Shown here: positions 10,061 through 18,892 of the stretch, in pieces
Numbering within the stretch: the first letter of the stretch is position 1
Layout of the letters: every line of letters begins with the position of its first letter
Translations under genes and position numbers: made by a program
The notes under the pieces: model-generated
Told to the model about the DNA's origin: nothing
What the model saw: the letters and a program-made list of their open reading frames with translations, nothing else
Database searches by the model: none
Source of the DNA: Bradyrhizobium sp. SK17
Lineage (GTDB): Bacteria > Pseudomonadota > Alphaproteobacteria > Rhizobiales > Xanthobacteraceae
Direction: 5' to 3'
Length of the DNA stretch: 64,000 nt
Assembly: GCF_002831585.1 (NCBI RefSeq)
Contig: NZ_CP025113.1
Span: 7,393,001 to 7,457,000 of the forward strand

Positions 10061-11044
10061 ATGCAACTCGGCATGATCGGCCTCGGGCGGATGGGCGGCA
10101 ATATCGTCCGCCGCCTGATGAGCAACGGCCATACCAGCGTGGTCTATGACAAGGATCCGAAGGCGGTCGCGGCGCTGGTCGCCGACAATGCCACCGGCGC
10201 CTCGTCGCTGGAGGATTTCGTCCTCAAGCTGGAAGCACCGCGCACCGCCTGGGTGATGCTGCCCGCCGGCAAGATCACCGAATCCACCATCGATGCGCTC
10301 TCCAAGCTGATGCAGCCCGGCGACGTGATCATCGACGGCGGCAACACCTTCTGGCAGGACGACGTCCGCCGCGGCAAGGCGCTCCGCGAGCGCGGGCTGC
10401 ATTATGTCGATGTCGGCACCAGCGGCGGCATCTGGGGCATCGAGCGCGGCTACTGCATGATGATCGGCGGCGAAAAGGGCGTGGTCGACCGGCTCGATCC
10501 GATCTTCAAGACGCTGGCACCCGGCATCGGCGACATCCCGCGCACCCCGGACCGCGACGGCCGCGACCCGCGCATCGAGCAGGGCTATATCCACGCCGGC
10601 CCCGTCGGCGCCGGGCATTTCGTCAAGATGATCCACAATGGCATCGAATACGGCCTGATGCAGGCCTATGCCGAGGGCTTCGATATCCTGAAGAACGCCA
10701 ATATCGAGGCGCTGCCGCCGGATCATCGCTTCGATCTCGACATCGCCGACATCGCCGAAGTCTGGCGGCGCGGCAGCGTGATCCCGTCCTGGCTGCTCGA
10801 CCTCACGGCGTCGGCGCTGGCGCAGAATCACACGCTCGACAATTATTCAGGGTTTGTCGAGGATTCCGGCGAAGGCCGCTGGACCGTCAATGCCGCGGTC
10901 GACGAGGCGGTGCCTGCCGAGGTGCTGACGGCCGCGCTCTACACGCGCTTCCGCTCGCGCAAGGATCACACCTTCGCGGAGAAAATCCTCTCGGCGATGC
11001 GCGCAGGTTTCGGCGGCCACAAGGAGCCGCCGAAGAAGCCTTGA
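10061..11044 (+). CDS. gnd: 6-phosphogluconate dehydrogenase, decarboxylating, short NAD-type
   Basis: 327 residues, the short form rather than the ~470-residue enterobacterial enzyme. It converts 6-phosphogluconate to ribulose-5-phosphate and CO2. The Rossmann fold starts [15 protein letters not shown]. The second strand ends VVYDKDP, whose acidic residue favours NAD over NADP (family inference). The substrate and catalytic segment reads [20 protein letters not shown] strong AAGGAGG ribosome site lies 6 nt before the ATG. It follows tal-pgi by 11 bp and precedes zwf by 38 bp. Confidence 0.94.
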   Translation: MQLGMIGLGRMGGNIVRRLMSNGHTSVVYDKDPKAVAALVADNATGASSLEDFVLKLEAPRTAWVMLPAGKITESTIDALSKLMQPGDVIIDGGNTFWQDDVRRGKALRERGLHYVDVGTSGGIWGIERGYCMMIGGEKGVVDRLDPIFKTLAPGIGDIPRTPDRDGRDPRIEQGYIHAGPVGAGHFVKMIHNGIEYGLMQAYAEGFDILKNANIEALPPDHRFDLDIADIAEVWRRGSVIPSWLLDLTASALAQNHTLDNYSGFVEDSGEGRWTVNAAVDEAVPAEVLTAALYTRFRSRKDHTFAEKILSAMRAGFGGHKEPPKKP

Positions 11045-11082
11045 GTCGCCGAAGACGTCTTGAATCGAACACGGAAGGTCAC

Positions 11083-12576
11083 GTGCAGAAGAAACCCGAT
11101 CCCTGCTCTTTCATCATCTTCGGCGCCACCGGCGATCTGACCCACCGGCTGGTCGTCCCGGCCCTCTACAATCTCGCCGCCGGCAATCTGCTACCGGAGA
11201 AGTTCTGCGTCGTCGGCATTGTCCGCAAGGGCATGTCGAGCGAGCAGCTAAGCGACAGCCTGCTGCAGGGGCTGCGCAAATTCGCTACCCGCCCGGTGGA
11301 CGAAGCGATCGCCAAGCGGCTGTTCGAATGCGTCACCTCGATCGAGGCCGATCCGCGCGATCCTGCGTCGTTCGACGCCATGAACGAACGGCTCGACAAG
11401 ATCGAGAAGGCACGCGGCACCGGCGGCAACCGGCTGTTCTATCTCGCCACGCCGCCGAGCGCCTTCTTGCCGATCAGCGAGCAGCTCGGACGCACCGGCA
11501 TGCTGGAGGAGAACGGCGCCTGGCGGCGGCTGATCATCGAAAAGCCGTTCGGCACCGATCTGGCGTCGGCCAGGGCGCTGAATTCAGCGCTGCTGAAATT
11601 AATGGACGAGCACCAGATCTACCGGATCGATCATTACCTCGGCAAGGAAACCGTCCAGAACATCCTGGTGCTGCGCTTCGCCAACGGCATGTTCGAGCCG
11701 ATCTGGAATCGCAACCACATCGACCACATCCAGATCACGGTGGACGAGAAGCTCGGCGTCGGCCATCGCGGCAGCTTCTACGACGCCACCGGCGCGCTGC
11801 GCGACATGGTGCCGAACCATCTGTTCCAGTTGCTGTCGCTGGTGACGATGGAGCCGCCGGCGCGCTTCGACGCCCAGGCGGTGCGCTCGGAGAAGGCCGA
11901 GGTGCTGAGCGCGATCCAGACCCAGACCGAGCAGGAGGCGCTGTCCAACTCGGTGCGCGGCCAGTATCGCGCCGGCCGGATCGGCGACACCGAGATCGAA
12001 GACTATCTCAAGACACCCGACGTGAAGCCGGACAGCTCGACCGAGACCTATGCCGCGCTGAAATTGACCATCGACAATTGGCGCTGGGCCGGCGTGCCGT
12101 TCTATTTGCGCACCGGCAAGGCGCTCGCAACCAAGCGCACCGAGATCGCGATCAAGTTCAAGCAGGCGCCGTTCGCGATGTTCCGCGATACGCCGGTCGA
12201 CCGCCTGTCGCAGAACTACCTCGTCATCTCGACCGAGCCGACCGAAGGCATCGAGCTTCAGTTCAACACCAAGGTGCCGGGCCCGACCATCAATATCGAT
12301 GGCGTCGAGATGAAGTTCCGCTACAAGGACTACTTCAAGGCGGAGCCGTCGACTGGCTACGAGACGTTGATCTATGACTGCATGATCGGCGACAATCTGC
12401 TGTTCCAGCGCGCCGACAGCGTCGAGGCCGGCTGGCAGGCGGTGCAGCCCTTCCTCGACGCCTGGAAGAATGCCGGCGGCCGCGGCTTGCAGCCTTACAA
12501 GGCTGGCAGCGAAGGCCCGGAGGCCGCCAACGCACTGCTGACGCGCGATGGCCGCACCTGGCGAAAGCTCGGCTGA
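11083..12576 (+). CDS. zwf: Glucose-6-phosphate 1-dehydrogenase
   Basis: 497 residues from the GTG at 11083, preceded by GGAAGG. A longer frame from a TTG at 11041 would overlap the gnd stop and adds residues the family lacks. The NADP-binding motif IIFGATGDLTHR is near the N-terminus, and the active-site block RIDHYLGKETVQNI spans about residues 181-194. The enzyme oxidises glucose-6-P to 6-phosphogluconolactone in the cytosol, the entry step of the pentose-phosphate and Entner-Doudoroff routes. Pgl, the next step, follows after 1 bp. Confidence 0.96.
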   Translation: MQKKPDPCSFIIFGATGDLTHRLVVPALYNLAAGNLLPEKFCVVGIVRKGMSSEQLSDSLLQGLRKFATRPVDEAIAKRLFECVTSIEADPRDPASFDAMNERLDKIEKARGTGGNRLFYLATPPSAFLPISEQLGRTGMLEENGAWRRLIIEKPFGTDLASARALNSALLKLMDEHQIYRIDHYLGKETVQNILVLRFANGMFEPIWNRNHIDHIQITVDEKLGVGHRGSFYDATGALRDMVPNHLFQLLSLVTMEPPARFDAQAVRSEKAEVLSAIQTQTEQEALSNSVRGQYRAGRIGDTEIEDYLKTPDVKPDSSTETYAALKLTIDNWRWAGVPFYLRTGKALATKRTEIAIKFKQAPFAMFRDTPVDRLSQNYLVISTEPTEGIELQFNTKVPGPTINIDGVEMKFRYKDYFKAEPSTGYETLIYDCMIGDNLLFQRADSVEAGWQAVQPFLDAWKNAGGRGLQPYKAGSEGPEAANALLTRDGRTWRKLG

Positions 12577-12577
12577 C

Positions 12578-13330
12578 ATGACCGCGGGCGGCGAGCGCAA
12601 GATCATCACGGTCGCCGATCCGGCGGCGCTGGCGAAGGCGGCCGCCGAGCGGGTGATCGCACGGATCGACGAAAACCCCGGCCGGATCGCGATCTGCCTC
12701 ACCGGCGGCTCCAGCCCCAAGGCGCTCTACCAGCTCCTGGCGACCCCGGACTACCGCCAGAGGATTCCCTGGAACCGCATCGACTGGTTCATCGGCGATG
12801 AGCGCCTGGTGCCGCGCAAGGACGCGCTGCACAATATGGGCATGGCGCGGCAGGCCTTCCTCGACCGCTGCGCTCCGGCCGCCAACGTGCACCCGATCGC
12901 AACCGACACGGCCGACCTGAAAGACCCTGACGTCAGCGCGGCATTGTATGAGAATGAGCTGATGGCGTTCTACGGCGCCGAGCAGCTCGATCCGCAGCGG
13001 CCGTTGTTCGATCTGGTGCTGTTGGGGATCGGCCCCGACGGCCATGTGGCGTCGCTGTTTCCCGGCTATCCCGCGGTCGAGGAAACCCGGCGCTGGGTGG
13101 TCGGGGTGCCCAAGGCCAATGTCGAGCCGTTCGTGTCGCGCGTCTCCCTGACGCTGCCCGCCCTCGCCTCCTGCCGCGAGATGCTGTTCGAGGTTGCGGG
13201 CGAAAGCAAGCGCGCGATCTTGACGCGCCTGTTCGCAGGCGAGAACCTGCCGGCAAACCGCGCGCGATCGCTGGGCGAAACCGTCTGGCTGATCGATCGG
13301 GCGGCGCTGCCGGAGGGTTTTCGTGGATGA
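12578..13330 (+). CDS. pgl: 6-phosphogluconolactonase
   Basis: 250 residues, glucosamine-6-P isomerase/6-phosphogluconolactonase fold. Motifs: CLTGGSSPKALYQLL, IDWFIGDERLVP and LLGIGPDGHVASLFP, the last holding the catalytic histidine region. It hydrolyses 6-phosphogluconolactone to 6-phosphogluconate. The ATG lies 2 bp after the zwf stop, so translation is probably coupled. Confidence 0.95.
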   Translation: MTAGGERKIITVADPAALAKAAAERVIARIDENPGRIAICLTGGSSPKALYQLLATPDYRQRIPWNRIDWFIGDERLVPRKDALHNMGMARQAFLDRCAPAANVHPIATDTADLKDPDVSAALYENELMAFYGAEQLDPQRPLFDLVLLGIGPDGHVASLFPGYPAVEETRRWVVGVPKANVEPFVSRVSLTLPALASCREMLFEVAGESKRAILTRLFAGENLPANRARSLGETVWLIDRAALPEGFRG

Positions 13331-13336
13331 CTTCGC

Positions 13337-13891
13337 TTGGTGACATTCTTGGGTGACGGGCCAAACCCTTGCGCGCCGCAAAACCCTTGCGCGCTGGTCG
13401 TGATGGGCGTTTCCGGCTCCGGCAAGAGCACCATCGCCGACCGCCTCGCGATCAGGATCGGCTGGCGCTACGAGGACGGCGACAGCTTTCACCCGCCAAG
13501 CAATGTCGCGAAGATGCACTCCGGCCAGCCGCTCACCGACGAGGATCGCTGGCCCTGGCTGCGTGCAATCGCCGCCGAGATCGACCGCAGCTGCGGCGTG
13601 CACGAACGGGCCGTCATCGCCTGTTCCGCGCTGAAGCGCAGCTATCGCGACATCCTCGTGCATGGCCGCGACGATATCCGCATCGTCTTCCTCGACGGCA
13701 CGCAGCAGTTGATCGCCGCTCGGCTGGCCGCGCGCAAGGACCATTTCATGCCGCCGGGGCTGCTCGCCAGCCAGTTCAAGACGCTGGAGCCGCCGACCCC
13801 GGACGAGCGCCCGATCACGGTTGCGATCGACCGTTCGGTCGAGACCATCATCGAAGACATTGTCAGTCAACTGAAGCTGGACCGCCCATGA
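13337..13891 (+). CDS. gntK: Gluconokinase
   Basis: 184 residues from a TTG at 13337, or one codon shorter from the GTG at 13340; the start is uncertain. The P-loop is VVMGVSGSGKSTIADRL, followed by GWRYEDGDSFHPPSN, then ACSALKRSYRD, all signatures of GntK/IdnK. It phosphorylates gluconate to 6-phosphogluconate, feeding the same pool as pgl. Its stop overlaps the next start by 4 bp (ATGA), so the HAD phosphatase gene is co-translated. Confidence 0.93.
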   Translation: MVTFLGDGPNPCAPQNPCALVVMGVSGSGKSTIADRLAIRIGWRYEDGDSFHPPSNVAKMHSGQPLTDEDRWPWLRAIAAEIDRSCGVHERAVIACSALKRSYRDILVHGRDDIRIVFLDGTQQLIAARLAARKDHFMPPGLLASQFKTLEPPTPDERPITVAIDRSVETIIEDIVSQLKLDRP

Positions 13892-14706
13892 ACCGTATCG
13901 CGACCCGCATCGCCCTTGTCGTATCCGATGTCGACGGCACGCTGCTCACCAAGGACAAGACCTTGACCGACGGCGCCAGGTCGGCGGTGCGCCGGCTGCA
14001 CGAGGCCGGTATCGGTTTCACCATCGTATCCAGCCGGCCGACGATCGGGATGGGCTTTCTGGTCGCGCCACTCGCGATCGCGCTTCCGATCGGCGCCTTC
14101 AACGGCTCGTCGATCGTCGATCCAGAATTGAAGCCGCTTGAGCAGCATTTGATCCCGGCGGCGATCGCCAGGCGCTGCGTCGACCTGCTGCGCGAGCGCG
14201 GCGTCGACATCTGGCTGTTCACCAACGAGCGCTGGCTGACGCGCAACCCGGACGGCGAGTACACTGCCCACGAAGCGCACACCATCAAGCATGATCCGAC
14301 CATCGTCGACGATTTCACGCCCTATCTCGACCAGGCCTGCAAGATCGTCGGCGCGAGCTCGGATGCGCCACTGCTCCAGCGCTGCGAAGCGGAGATGCAG
14401 CAGATGGTCGGCAAGGATGCGACCGCGGTCCGCTCGCAGACCTATTATCTCGACGTCACCCCGCCCGGCCACGACAAGGGCACCTTCGTCGAAGGCATTG
14501 CGAAGCGTCTTGGCGTGTCGCTCGAGAACGTCGCCACGATCGGCGACATGCAGAACGATCTGCCGATGTTCGCACGAAGCGGCGTCTCGTTTGCGATGGG
14601 CAATGCCAGCGATGACGTGAAGGCCCGTGCCACGCACGTCACCGAAACCAACGAGCGCGACGGCTTCGCGCGCGCGATGGACACCGTGCTGGCTACGGGC
14701 CGCTAA
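13888..14706 (+). CDS. HAD-superfamily sugar phosphatase (Cof type)
   Basis: 272 residues. Motif I is VVSDVDGTLL (nucleophile Asp and second Asp), motif II lies around TIVSSRP, and motif IV is TIGDMQNDLPMF. The cap domain between them is the C2 type of Cof/YbiV-like phosphatases, which act on sugar phosphates and related small phosphoesters. It ends the sugar-phosphate operon, and a role in removing excess or damaged sugar phosphates would fit. The exact substrate cannot be told from sequence. Confidence 0.88.
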   Translation: MNRIATRIALVVSDVDGTLLTKDKTLTDGARSAVRRLHEAGIGFTIVSSRPTIGMGFLVAPLAIALPIGAFNGSSIVDPELKPLEQHLIPAAIARRCVDLLRERGVDIWLFTNERWLTRNPDGEYTAHEAHTIKHDPTIVDDFTPYLDQACKIVGASSDAPLLQRCEAEMQQMVGKDATAVRSQTYYLDVTPPGHDKGTFVEGIAKRLGVSLENVATIGDMQNDLPMFARSGVSFAMGNASDDVKARATHVTETNERDGFARAMDTVLATGR

Positions 14707-14906
14707 AGCCTGATGAGATTGGGTTGAGCTGGAACGGCGTCGGAGGTTCACCTCTCCCTTGGGAGAGGTCGATTTGCGCAGCAAATCGGGTGAGGGGTGA
14801 AGGCCTATCGAGAGGGCAAGATCCCTCACCCGGATTTCCCTCTGTCAGGGAGAGGTGAGCCAAGAGCGCGCCAGGCCGACTCAACTCAAACTCATTCCGC
14901 CTTAGA
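14705..14906. repeat. Long imperfect inverted repeat with nested hairpins, between convergent genes
   Basis: The spacer between the convergent HAD and GH15 genes is one large imperfect inverted repeat. The left end (TGATGAGATTGGGTTGAG) mirrors the right end (CTCAACTCAAACTCATTCCG). The inside contains a perfect CCTCTCCC-TT-GGGAGAGG hairpin (14751-14768), a GATTTGC-GCA-GCAAATC hairpin (14771-14787), and the matching CCCTCACCCGG and AGGGAGAGGTG on the right arm. I recognise the type as a common Bradyrhizobium intergenic repeat. It probably also works as a two-way terminator. Confidence 0.7.
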
Positions 14907-14912
14907 TCACCG

Positions 14913-16721
14913 TCAGGTCGACCGCTGCACCGCGGGCTTCTCGGCATGCGCCCTGGCGACGCTGAGATTATGCGCGGTGTTGATCAGCGCGATGTGGGTC
15001 AGCGCCTGCGGGAAGTTGCCGGTCTGCCGGCCGGCGCCGGAGTCGAACTCCTCCGCCAGCAGCCCGAGATCGTTGGCTACCGCCACCACACGTTCGAACA
15101 TGGTTTGCGCCTTGCCGATGTCCCCCGCCAGCACATGAGCGTCGGCGAGCCAGAGGCTGCACGCGAGGAACGCGCCCTCGATCGGCTGGACCTCGTCGGA
15201 CACCTCGCGCGGATCGTGCCGCAGCACGAAGCCGTCGCGCAACATGTGCCGCTCGATCGCCTCGATCGTGCCGCGGATGCGCGGATCGTCCGGCGGCAGG
15301 AAGCCGACCGACGGCAGCAGCAGCAGGCTGGCGTCGAGCAGCCTTGAGCCGTAGCTCTCGACGAAGCTGTTGAGATCAGGATCGAAGCCGCGCTGGCAAA
15401 CGTCACGATGGATCGCCTCGCGCAGCACCCGCCATTTGACCAGCGGCGCCTTGAAGCCGAACCGCTCGGCGCTCTTGATGGCGCGATCGAAGGCAACCCA
15501 GCACATCACCTTGGAATAGACATAGTGCCGCGCGGCGTCGCGGCGCTCCCAGATGCCCTGATCCGGCTGGTCCCAAACCTCGGCGAGGTGATTGACGACG
15601 GTGCATTCCAGCGACCAGTTCTCTTCGTCGAGCTTCAACCTGGCCATGCGCGATTGATGGAAGGCGTCGATCAATTCGCCATAGACGTCGAGCTGAAGCT
15701 GCGCATGTGCGGCGTTGCCGACGCGGACCGGCTGCGCTCCCTCATAGCCGGGCAGCCATCCTGCCTCCCATTCCAGCAGGCGGCGCTGGCCGAGGATGCC
15801 GTACATGATCTGCATGCTGGCCGGCGCGCCGGCCGCGGCCCGCAGCAGCCAATTGTGCCAGGCCGCCGCCTCCTCGGTATAGCCCGAATTCATCAGTGCC
15901 AGCAGCGTGAACGTGGCGTCGCGCAGCCAGCAGAACCGGTAGTCCCAGTTGCGCGCGCCACCGAGTTTCTCCGGCAGCGAGGTGGTCGGGGCCGCGACGA
16001 TGCCACCGGTCGGCCGGAAGGTCAGCGCCTTCAGCGTGATCAGCGAGCGCATCACGAGCGCGCGCTGATCGCCGCCGTCATAGGTCGAACGGCTGCACCA
16101 TTCTTTCCAGTAGTCCTCGGTATCCCTGAGCGCAGCCACCGGATCGATCGGCTCCGGCACCGGCTGAAAGGACGCCCCATAGGTCAGGACGAACGGCACG
16201 GTGTCGCCCTCGGCGATCTCGAAATCGGCGATCGTGGAGAGATCCTGGCCGCGGGTCTCGATCGGAGTGCGCAGCACCGTCATGTCCTGCCCGCTGATCG
16301 CCAGCAGCCCCTTGCCGTCCGGGCTCTTCTTCACCCAGGGGACATCGGCGCCGAAGCCGAAGCGGATCACCAGCTCCATATGCATCTTGACCCGGCCGCT
16401 GATGCCGCGAACCAGGCGGACCACGTCGGAGGCGTTGCCGCGCGGCGGCATGAAGTCGATCAGCGCGACCACGCCGTCCCCGGTCTCGAACCGGGTCTCC
16501 AGGATCAGCGTATCGTCCCAGTAGCGGCGCGAGGTCCGCTTGATCTCCCCGGCGGGCGCCAGCAGCCAGCGGCCGTTCTTCGACGTGCCAAGCAGCGCCG
16601 CGAAACACGCATCGGACTCGAATGCGGGCCAGCACAGCCAGTCGATCGAGCCGTCGCGGCCGACCAGCGCCGCGGTCTCGCAATCCCCGATCAGTCCATA
16701 GTCTTCGATACGAGACGCCAC
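14913..16721 (-). CDS. GH15 family hydrolase (glucoamylase / trehalase type)
   Basis: 602 residues. The N-terminal MASRIEDYGLIGDCETAALVG and SIDWLCWPAFESDACFAALLG are typical of the bacterial GH15 group, which includes glucoamylase-like enzymes and mycobacterial-type trehalases. The catalytic (alpha/alpha)6 barrel shows GARNWDYRFCWLRDATFTLLAL and later DDPRIRGTIEAIERHM. No signal peptide, so it is cytosolic. The start is GTG 16719-16721 with GGAG 9 nt upstream. It lies 18 bp after malQ and is presumably co-transcribed. Likely it releases glucose from glycogen-derived maltodextrin or splits trehalose; sequence alone does not decide between these. Confidence 0.88.
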   Translation of the reverse strand: MASRIEDYGLIGDCETAALVGRDGSIDWLCWPAFESDACFAALLGTSKNGRWLLAPAGEIKRTSRRYWDDTLILETRFETGDGVVALIDFMPPRGNASDVVRLVRGISGRVKMHMELVIRFGFGADVPWVKKSPDGKGLLAISGQDMTVLRTPIETRGQDLSTIADFEIAEGDTVPFVLTYGASFQPVPEPIDPVAALRDTEDYWKEWCSRSTYDGGDQRALVMRSLITLKALTFRPTGGIVAAPTTSLPEKLGGARNWDYRFCWLRDATFTLLALMNSGYTEEAAAWHNWLLRAAAGAPASMQIMYGILGQRRLLEWEAGWLPGYEGAQPVRVGNAAHAQLQLDVYGELIDAFHQSRMARLKLDEENWSLECTVVNHLAEVWDQPDQGIWERRDAARHYVYSKVMCWVAFDRAIKSAERFGFKAPLVKWRVLREAIHRDVCQRGFDPDLNSFVESYGSRLLDASLLLLPSVGFLPPDDPRIRGTIEAIERHMLRDGFVLRHDPREVSDEVQPIEGAFLACSLWLADAHVLAGDIGKAQTMFERVVAVANDLGLLAEEFDSGAGRQTGNFPQALTHIALINTAHNLSVARAHAEKPAVQRST

Positions 16722-16739
16722 CTGTTGCGCTCCACGTTG

Positions 16740-18689
16740 TCAGGCGTGCGAGCGTTCGCGCGTTGCACGCTTGAGCGCGTCGACGTCGATCGCCGACGCC
16801 AGCTGCTCGAGCGAGACCGGAAGCCGCCGCTTCCAGTTCGGATGCTCGTAGACGGTGCCGGGGATGTTCGGCTGCTCGACGATGCCGAGCAGATCCTCCA
16901 TCGAAACCGCCATCATCCGCGAGCGCGTCCGTGCCATGAAGCTCACCACCGAATAGAAGTCGTTGTGGTGGATGTCGTTCCGGCGCAACACGTCGTCGAG
17001 ATGACCGAGCGCATCCCAGCGCCCCTGGTCGGTCTCGCCGGGGTCGATGCCGAGCGCGCGCTTGGTCTTGAGGTCGCTGAACGAACGCCAGCCGGCATAG
17101 GTCGAGAGGTCGTGGGTGTTGAAGGTGACCAGCGCATCGGGCAGGTAATAGTCGACGTTGCGGAACACGCCGCGGTCGTCGGTCTCGAACATCATCACGA
17201 GATAGGACCAAATGCCCCAGCCGTTCATCTGCTCGCGGAATCCCGGAGGCACGGTGCCGAGATCCTCGCCGATCACGACGCAACGGCTCGCCACGCTCTC
17301 CTGCGCGGTCGCCGCCAGCAGCGCCTCGAACGGCATCAGCACATAGGCGCCGTTGGCCGGGCCGAAGCCGCGCGGCACCAGATAGAGCCGCTTCAGCCCG
17401 AACGCATGGTCGAGCCGGATCGCGCCGGCGTGGTGCATCGAGGCGCGCAGCATCTGCCTGAACGGCTCGAACGAGCGCTGTTCGAGCCCTGCGGCATTGA
17501 AGCCGGCAAGTCCCCAGTCCTGCCCCGCGGTGTTGAGCGGATCGGGCGGTGCGCCGACCCCGAGATGGCGCGAGATCGCGATCTGCTCGTTCCAGGCGTC
17601 GAAACCGTCGGACTGCACGCCGACGGCAACGTCGAGATAGAGCCCAACCCGCATGCCGAGCTTGTGCGCGAGGGCCTGGCAGGCGCCGAGCTGGCGGTCC
17701 GCGGTCCATTGCACGAATTCGACGAATTCGACCTCGGCGGCGGTGTCGCGCGCCCGGCGCAATTTCGCGCACGCCGTATCATTGGGCAGGCGCCATTCGT
17801 CCGGCCATTCCCACCACGGCGTACCGAATTTGTGCCGCATCACCTCGAAGCAGGCGAAGCGCGACAGCAGCACGCCCTGCTCCTTGCGATAGGCCTCGAA
17901 ATCCTGCCAGCGGCCGAGGCCGGGATTGGCCTTGAACGCCGCGAAGGCCGCGCGCAGCGCCGGCCATTTCAGCGCCGCGACGCCGACATAGTCGACCATG
18001 TCGTGGCTACGAAGCTGCGCCAGCCCGGCTTGCGTCGCCGCGTCGGCGCGATACTCCGGAATCTTCTCGACGTCGACATAGAGTGCATTGAGGAACAGCC
18101 GGCTGTTCGGCGAATATGGGCTGCAATCGCCCGGCCGATCGTCGAACAGCGCATGCAGCGGATTGAGCCCGATGCCGTCGGCACCGAGCTGACGGGCGAA
18201 CCCGAGCAGTCCCTCCAGATCGGTGAAGTCGCCGATCCCCCAGTTGCGCGCCGATCGCACGCCGTAGAGCTGGACCGCGATCACCCAGCAGCGGTCGAAG
18301 GTGCCGCCGAACGCGCCTTCCGGCGCCACCAGCAACGGCAGCTCCTCGCGGGCGCCCGATGCGTCCGATAGCTGCAACCGGTGCACGCCCTCGGGCAGAC
18401 CGGACGGCCACGTCACACTCCGCTCGCGCGCCTCGCCTTGCGCAAGCACGGTGGTGGCGTTCATGAGCTTCCATTGCACCGGAAGCGCGGCCTCCTCCGA
18501 CAGCCGGGTCGGCTCGGCGCGACCGCCGCGAATGACCACCGGATCGACGATGATCCGGCGCGGCGCATGTGGCGGAAGCGCGTCGAGGATCGCCGTGAGC
18601 GCCTCGGGGGTTGTCACACGGCGGTGACCGCTGCCATCGATATATTCGGTCTGAATTCCCATGGTCTGGGCTTTGGCGTAAAGGTCCAT
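16740..18689 (-). CDS. malQ: 4-alpha-glucanotransferase (amylomaltase, GH77)
   Basis: 649 residues. Catalytic residues are placed in the GH77 order: Asp near 427 (AIRLDHAFGLKRLYLVPRG), Glu near 475 (VVIGEDLGTVPP), Asp near 527 (FNTHDLSTYAGW). It transfers maltosyl/maltodextrin units between alpha-1,4-glucans in the cytosol, remodelling short products left by GlgX or TreZ. Transcribed with the GH15 gene and divergently from glgE. A GGAAC-N16-CGTT motif lies about 80-100 nt upstream. No obvious ribosome site precedes the ATG. Confidence 0.95.
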   Translation of the reverse strand: MDLYAKAQTMGIQTEYIDGSGHRRVTTPEALTAILDALPPHAPRRIIVDPVVIRGGRAEPTRLSEEAALPVQWKLMNATTVLAQGEARERSVTWPSGLPEGVHRLQLSDASGAREELPLLVAPEGAFGGTFDRCWVIAVQLYGVRSARNWGIGDFTDLEGLLGFARQLGADGIGLNPLHALFDDRPGDCSPYSPNSRLFLNALYVDVEKIPEYRADAATQAGLAQLRSHDMVDYVGVAALKWPALRAAFAAFKANPGLGRWQDFEAYRKEQGVLLSRFACFEVMRHKFGTPWWEWPDEWRLPNDTACAKLRRARDTAAEVEFVEFVQWTADRQLGACQALAHKLGMRVGLYLDVAVGVQSDGFDAWNEQIAISRHLGVGAPPDPLNTAGQDWGLAGFNAAGLEQRSFEPFRQMLRASMHHAGAIRLDHAFGLKRLYLVPRGFGPANGAYVLMPFEALLAATAQESVASRCVVIGEDLGTVPPGFREQMNGWGIWSYLVMMFETDDRGVFRNVDYYLPDALVTFNTHDLSTYAGWRSFSDLKTKRALGIDPGETDQGRWDALGHLDDVLRRNDIHHNDFYSVVSFMARTRSRMMAVSMEDLLGIVEQPNIPGTVYEHPNWKRRLPVSLEQLASAIDVDALKRATRERSHA

Positions 18690-18767
18690 TCGGCACGCTA
18701 CTTGCTCGCAACGGTATTCGGATCGTTGCTAAATTGTATAGATGGGGGAAAGGGATAGTTGATGTTC

Positions 18768-18792
18768 AACGCTCTACCCTGTCTAGCGTTCC
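18768..18792 (-). promoter_or_regulatory. Candidate EcfG-type general-stress promoter for malQ
   Basis: On the minus strand: GGAAC at 18792-18788, a 16-nt spacer, and CGTT at 18771-18768. This is an exact match to the alphaproteobacterial EcfG/PhyR consensus (GGAAC-N16/17-CGTT). The predicted start leaves a leader of about 70 nt. Confidence 0.68.
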
Positions 18793-18802
18793 CGCCGGGA
18801 AC
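18788..18802. promoter_or_regulatory. 15-bp palindrome formed by two divergent -35 boxes
   Basis: GTTCCCG-C-CGGGAAC is a perfect palindrome made of the malQ -35 box (minus) and a GGAAC facing glgE (plus). It could simply be back-to-back sigma sites, or also a regulator operator. Confidence 0.6.
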
Positions 18803-18822
18803 CATTGCCCGGCGAGCGGCTT
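18798..18822 (+). promoter_or_regulatory. Candidate EcfG-type promoter for glgE operon (degenerate -10)
   Basis: GGAAC (18798-18802), a 16-nt spacer and GCTT (18819-18822). It fits the looser GGAAC-N18-TT form described for rhizobial RpoE2-type sigma factors but misses the G of the stricter NGTT. It lies about 70 nt before the glgE start. Confidence 0.45.
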
Positions 18823-18892
18823 TCTATATGGGTCTGGCGCGCCTCCTTCCCGGCGCCGGGACGTCATTTGCACTTTCAATGGCGGCATCACC

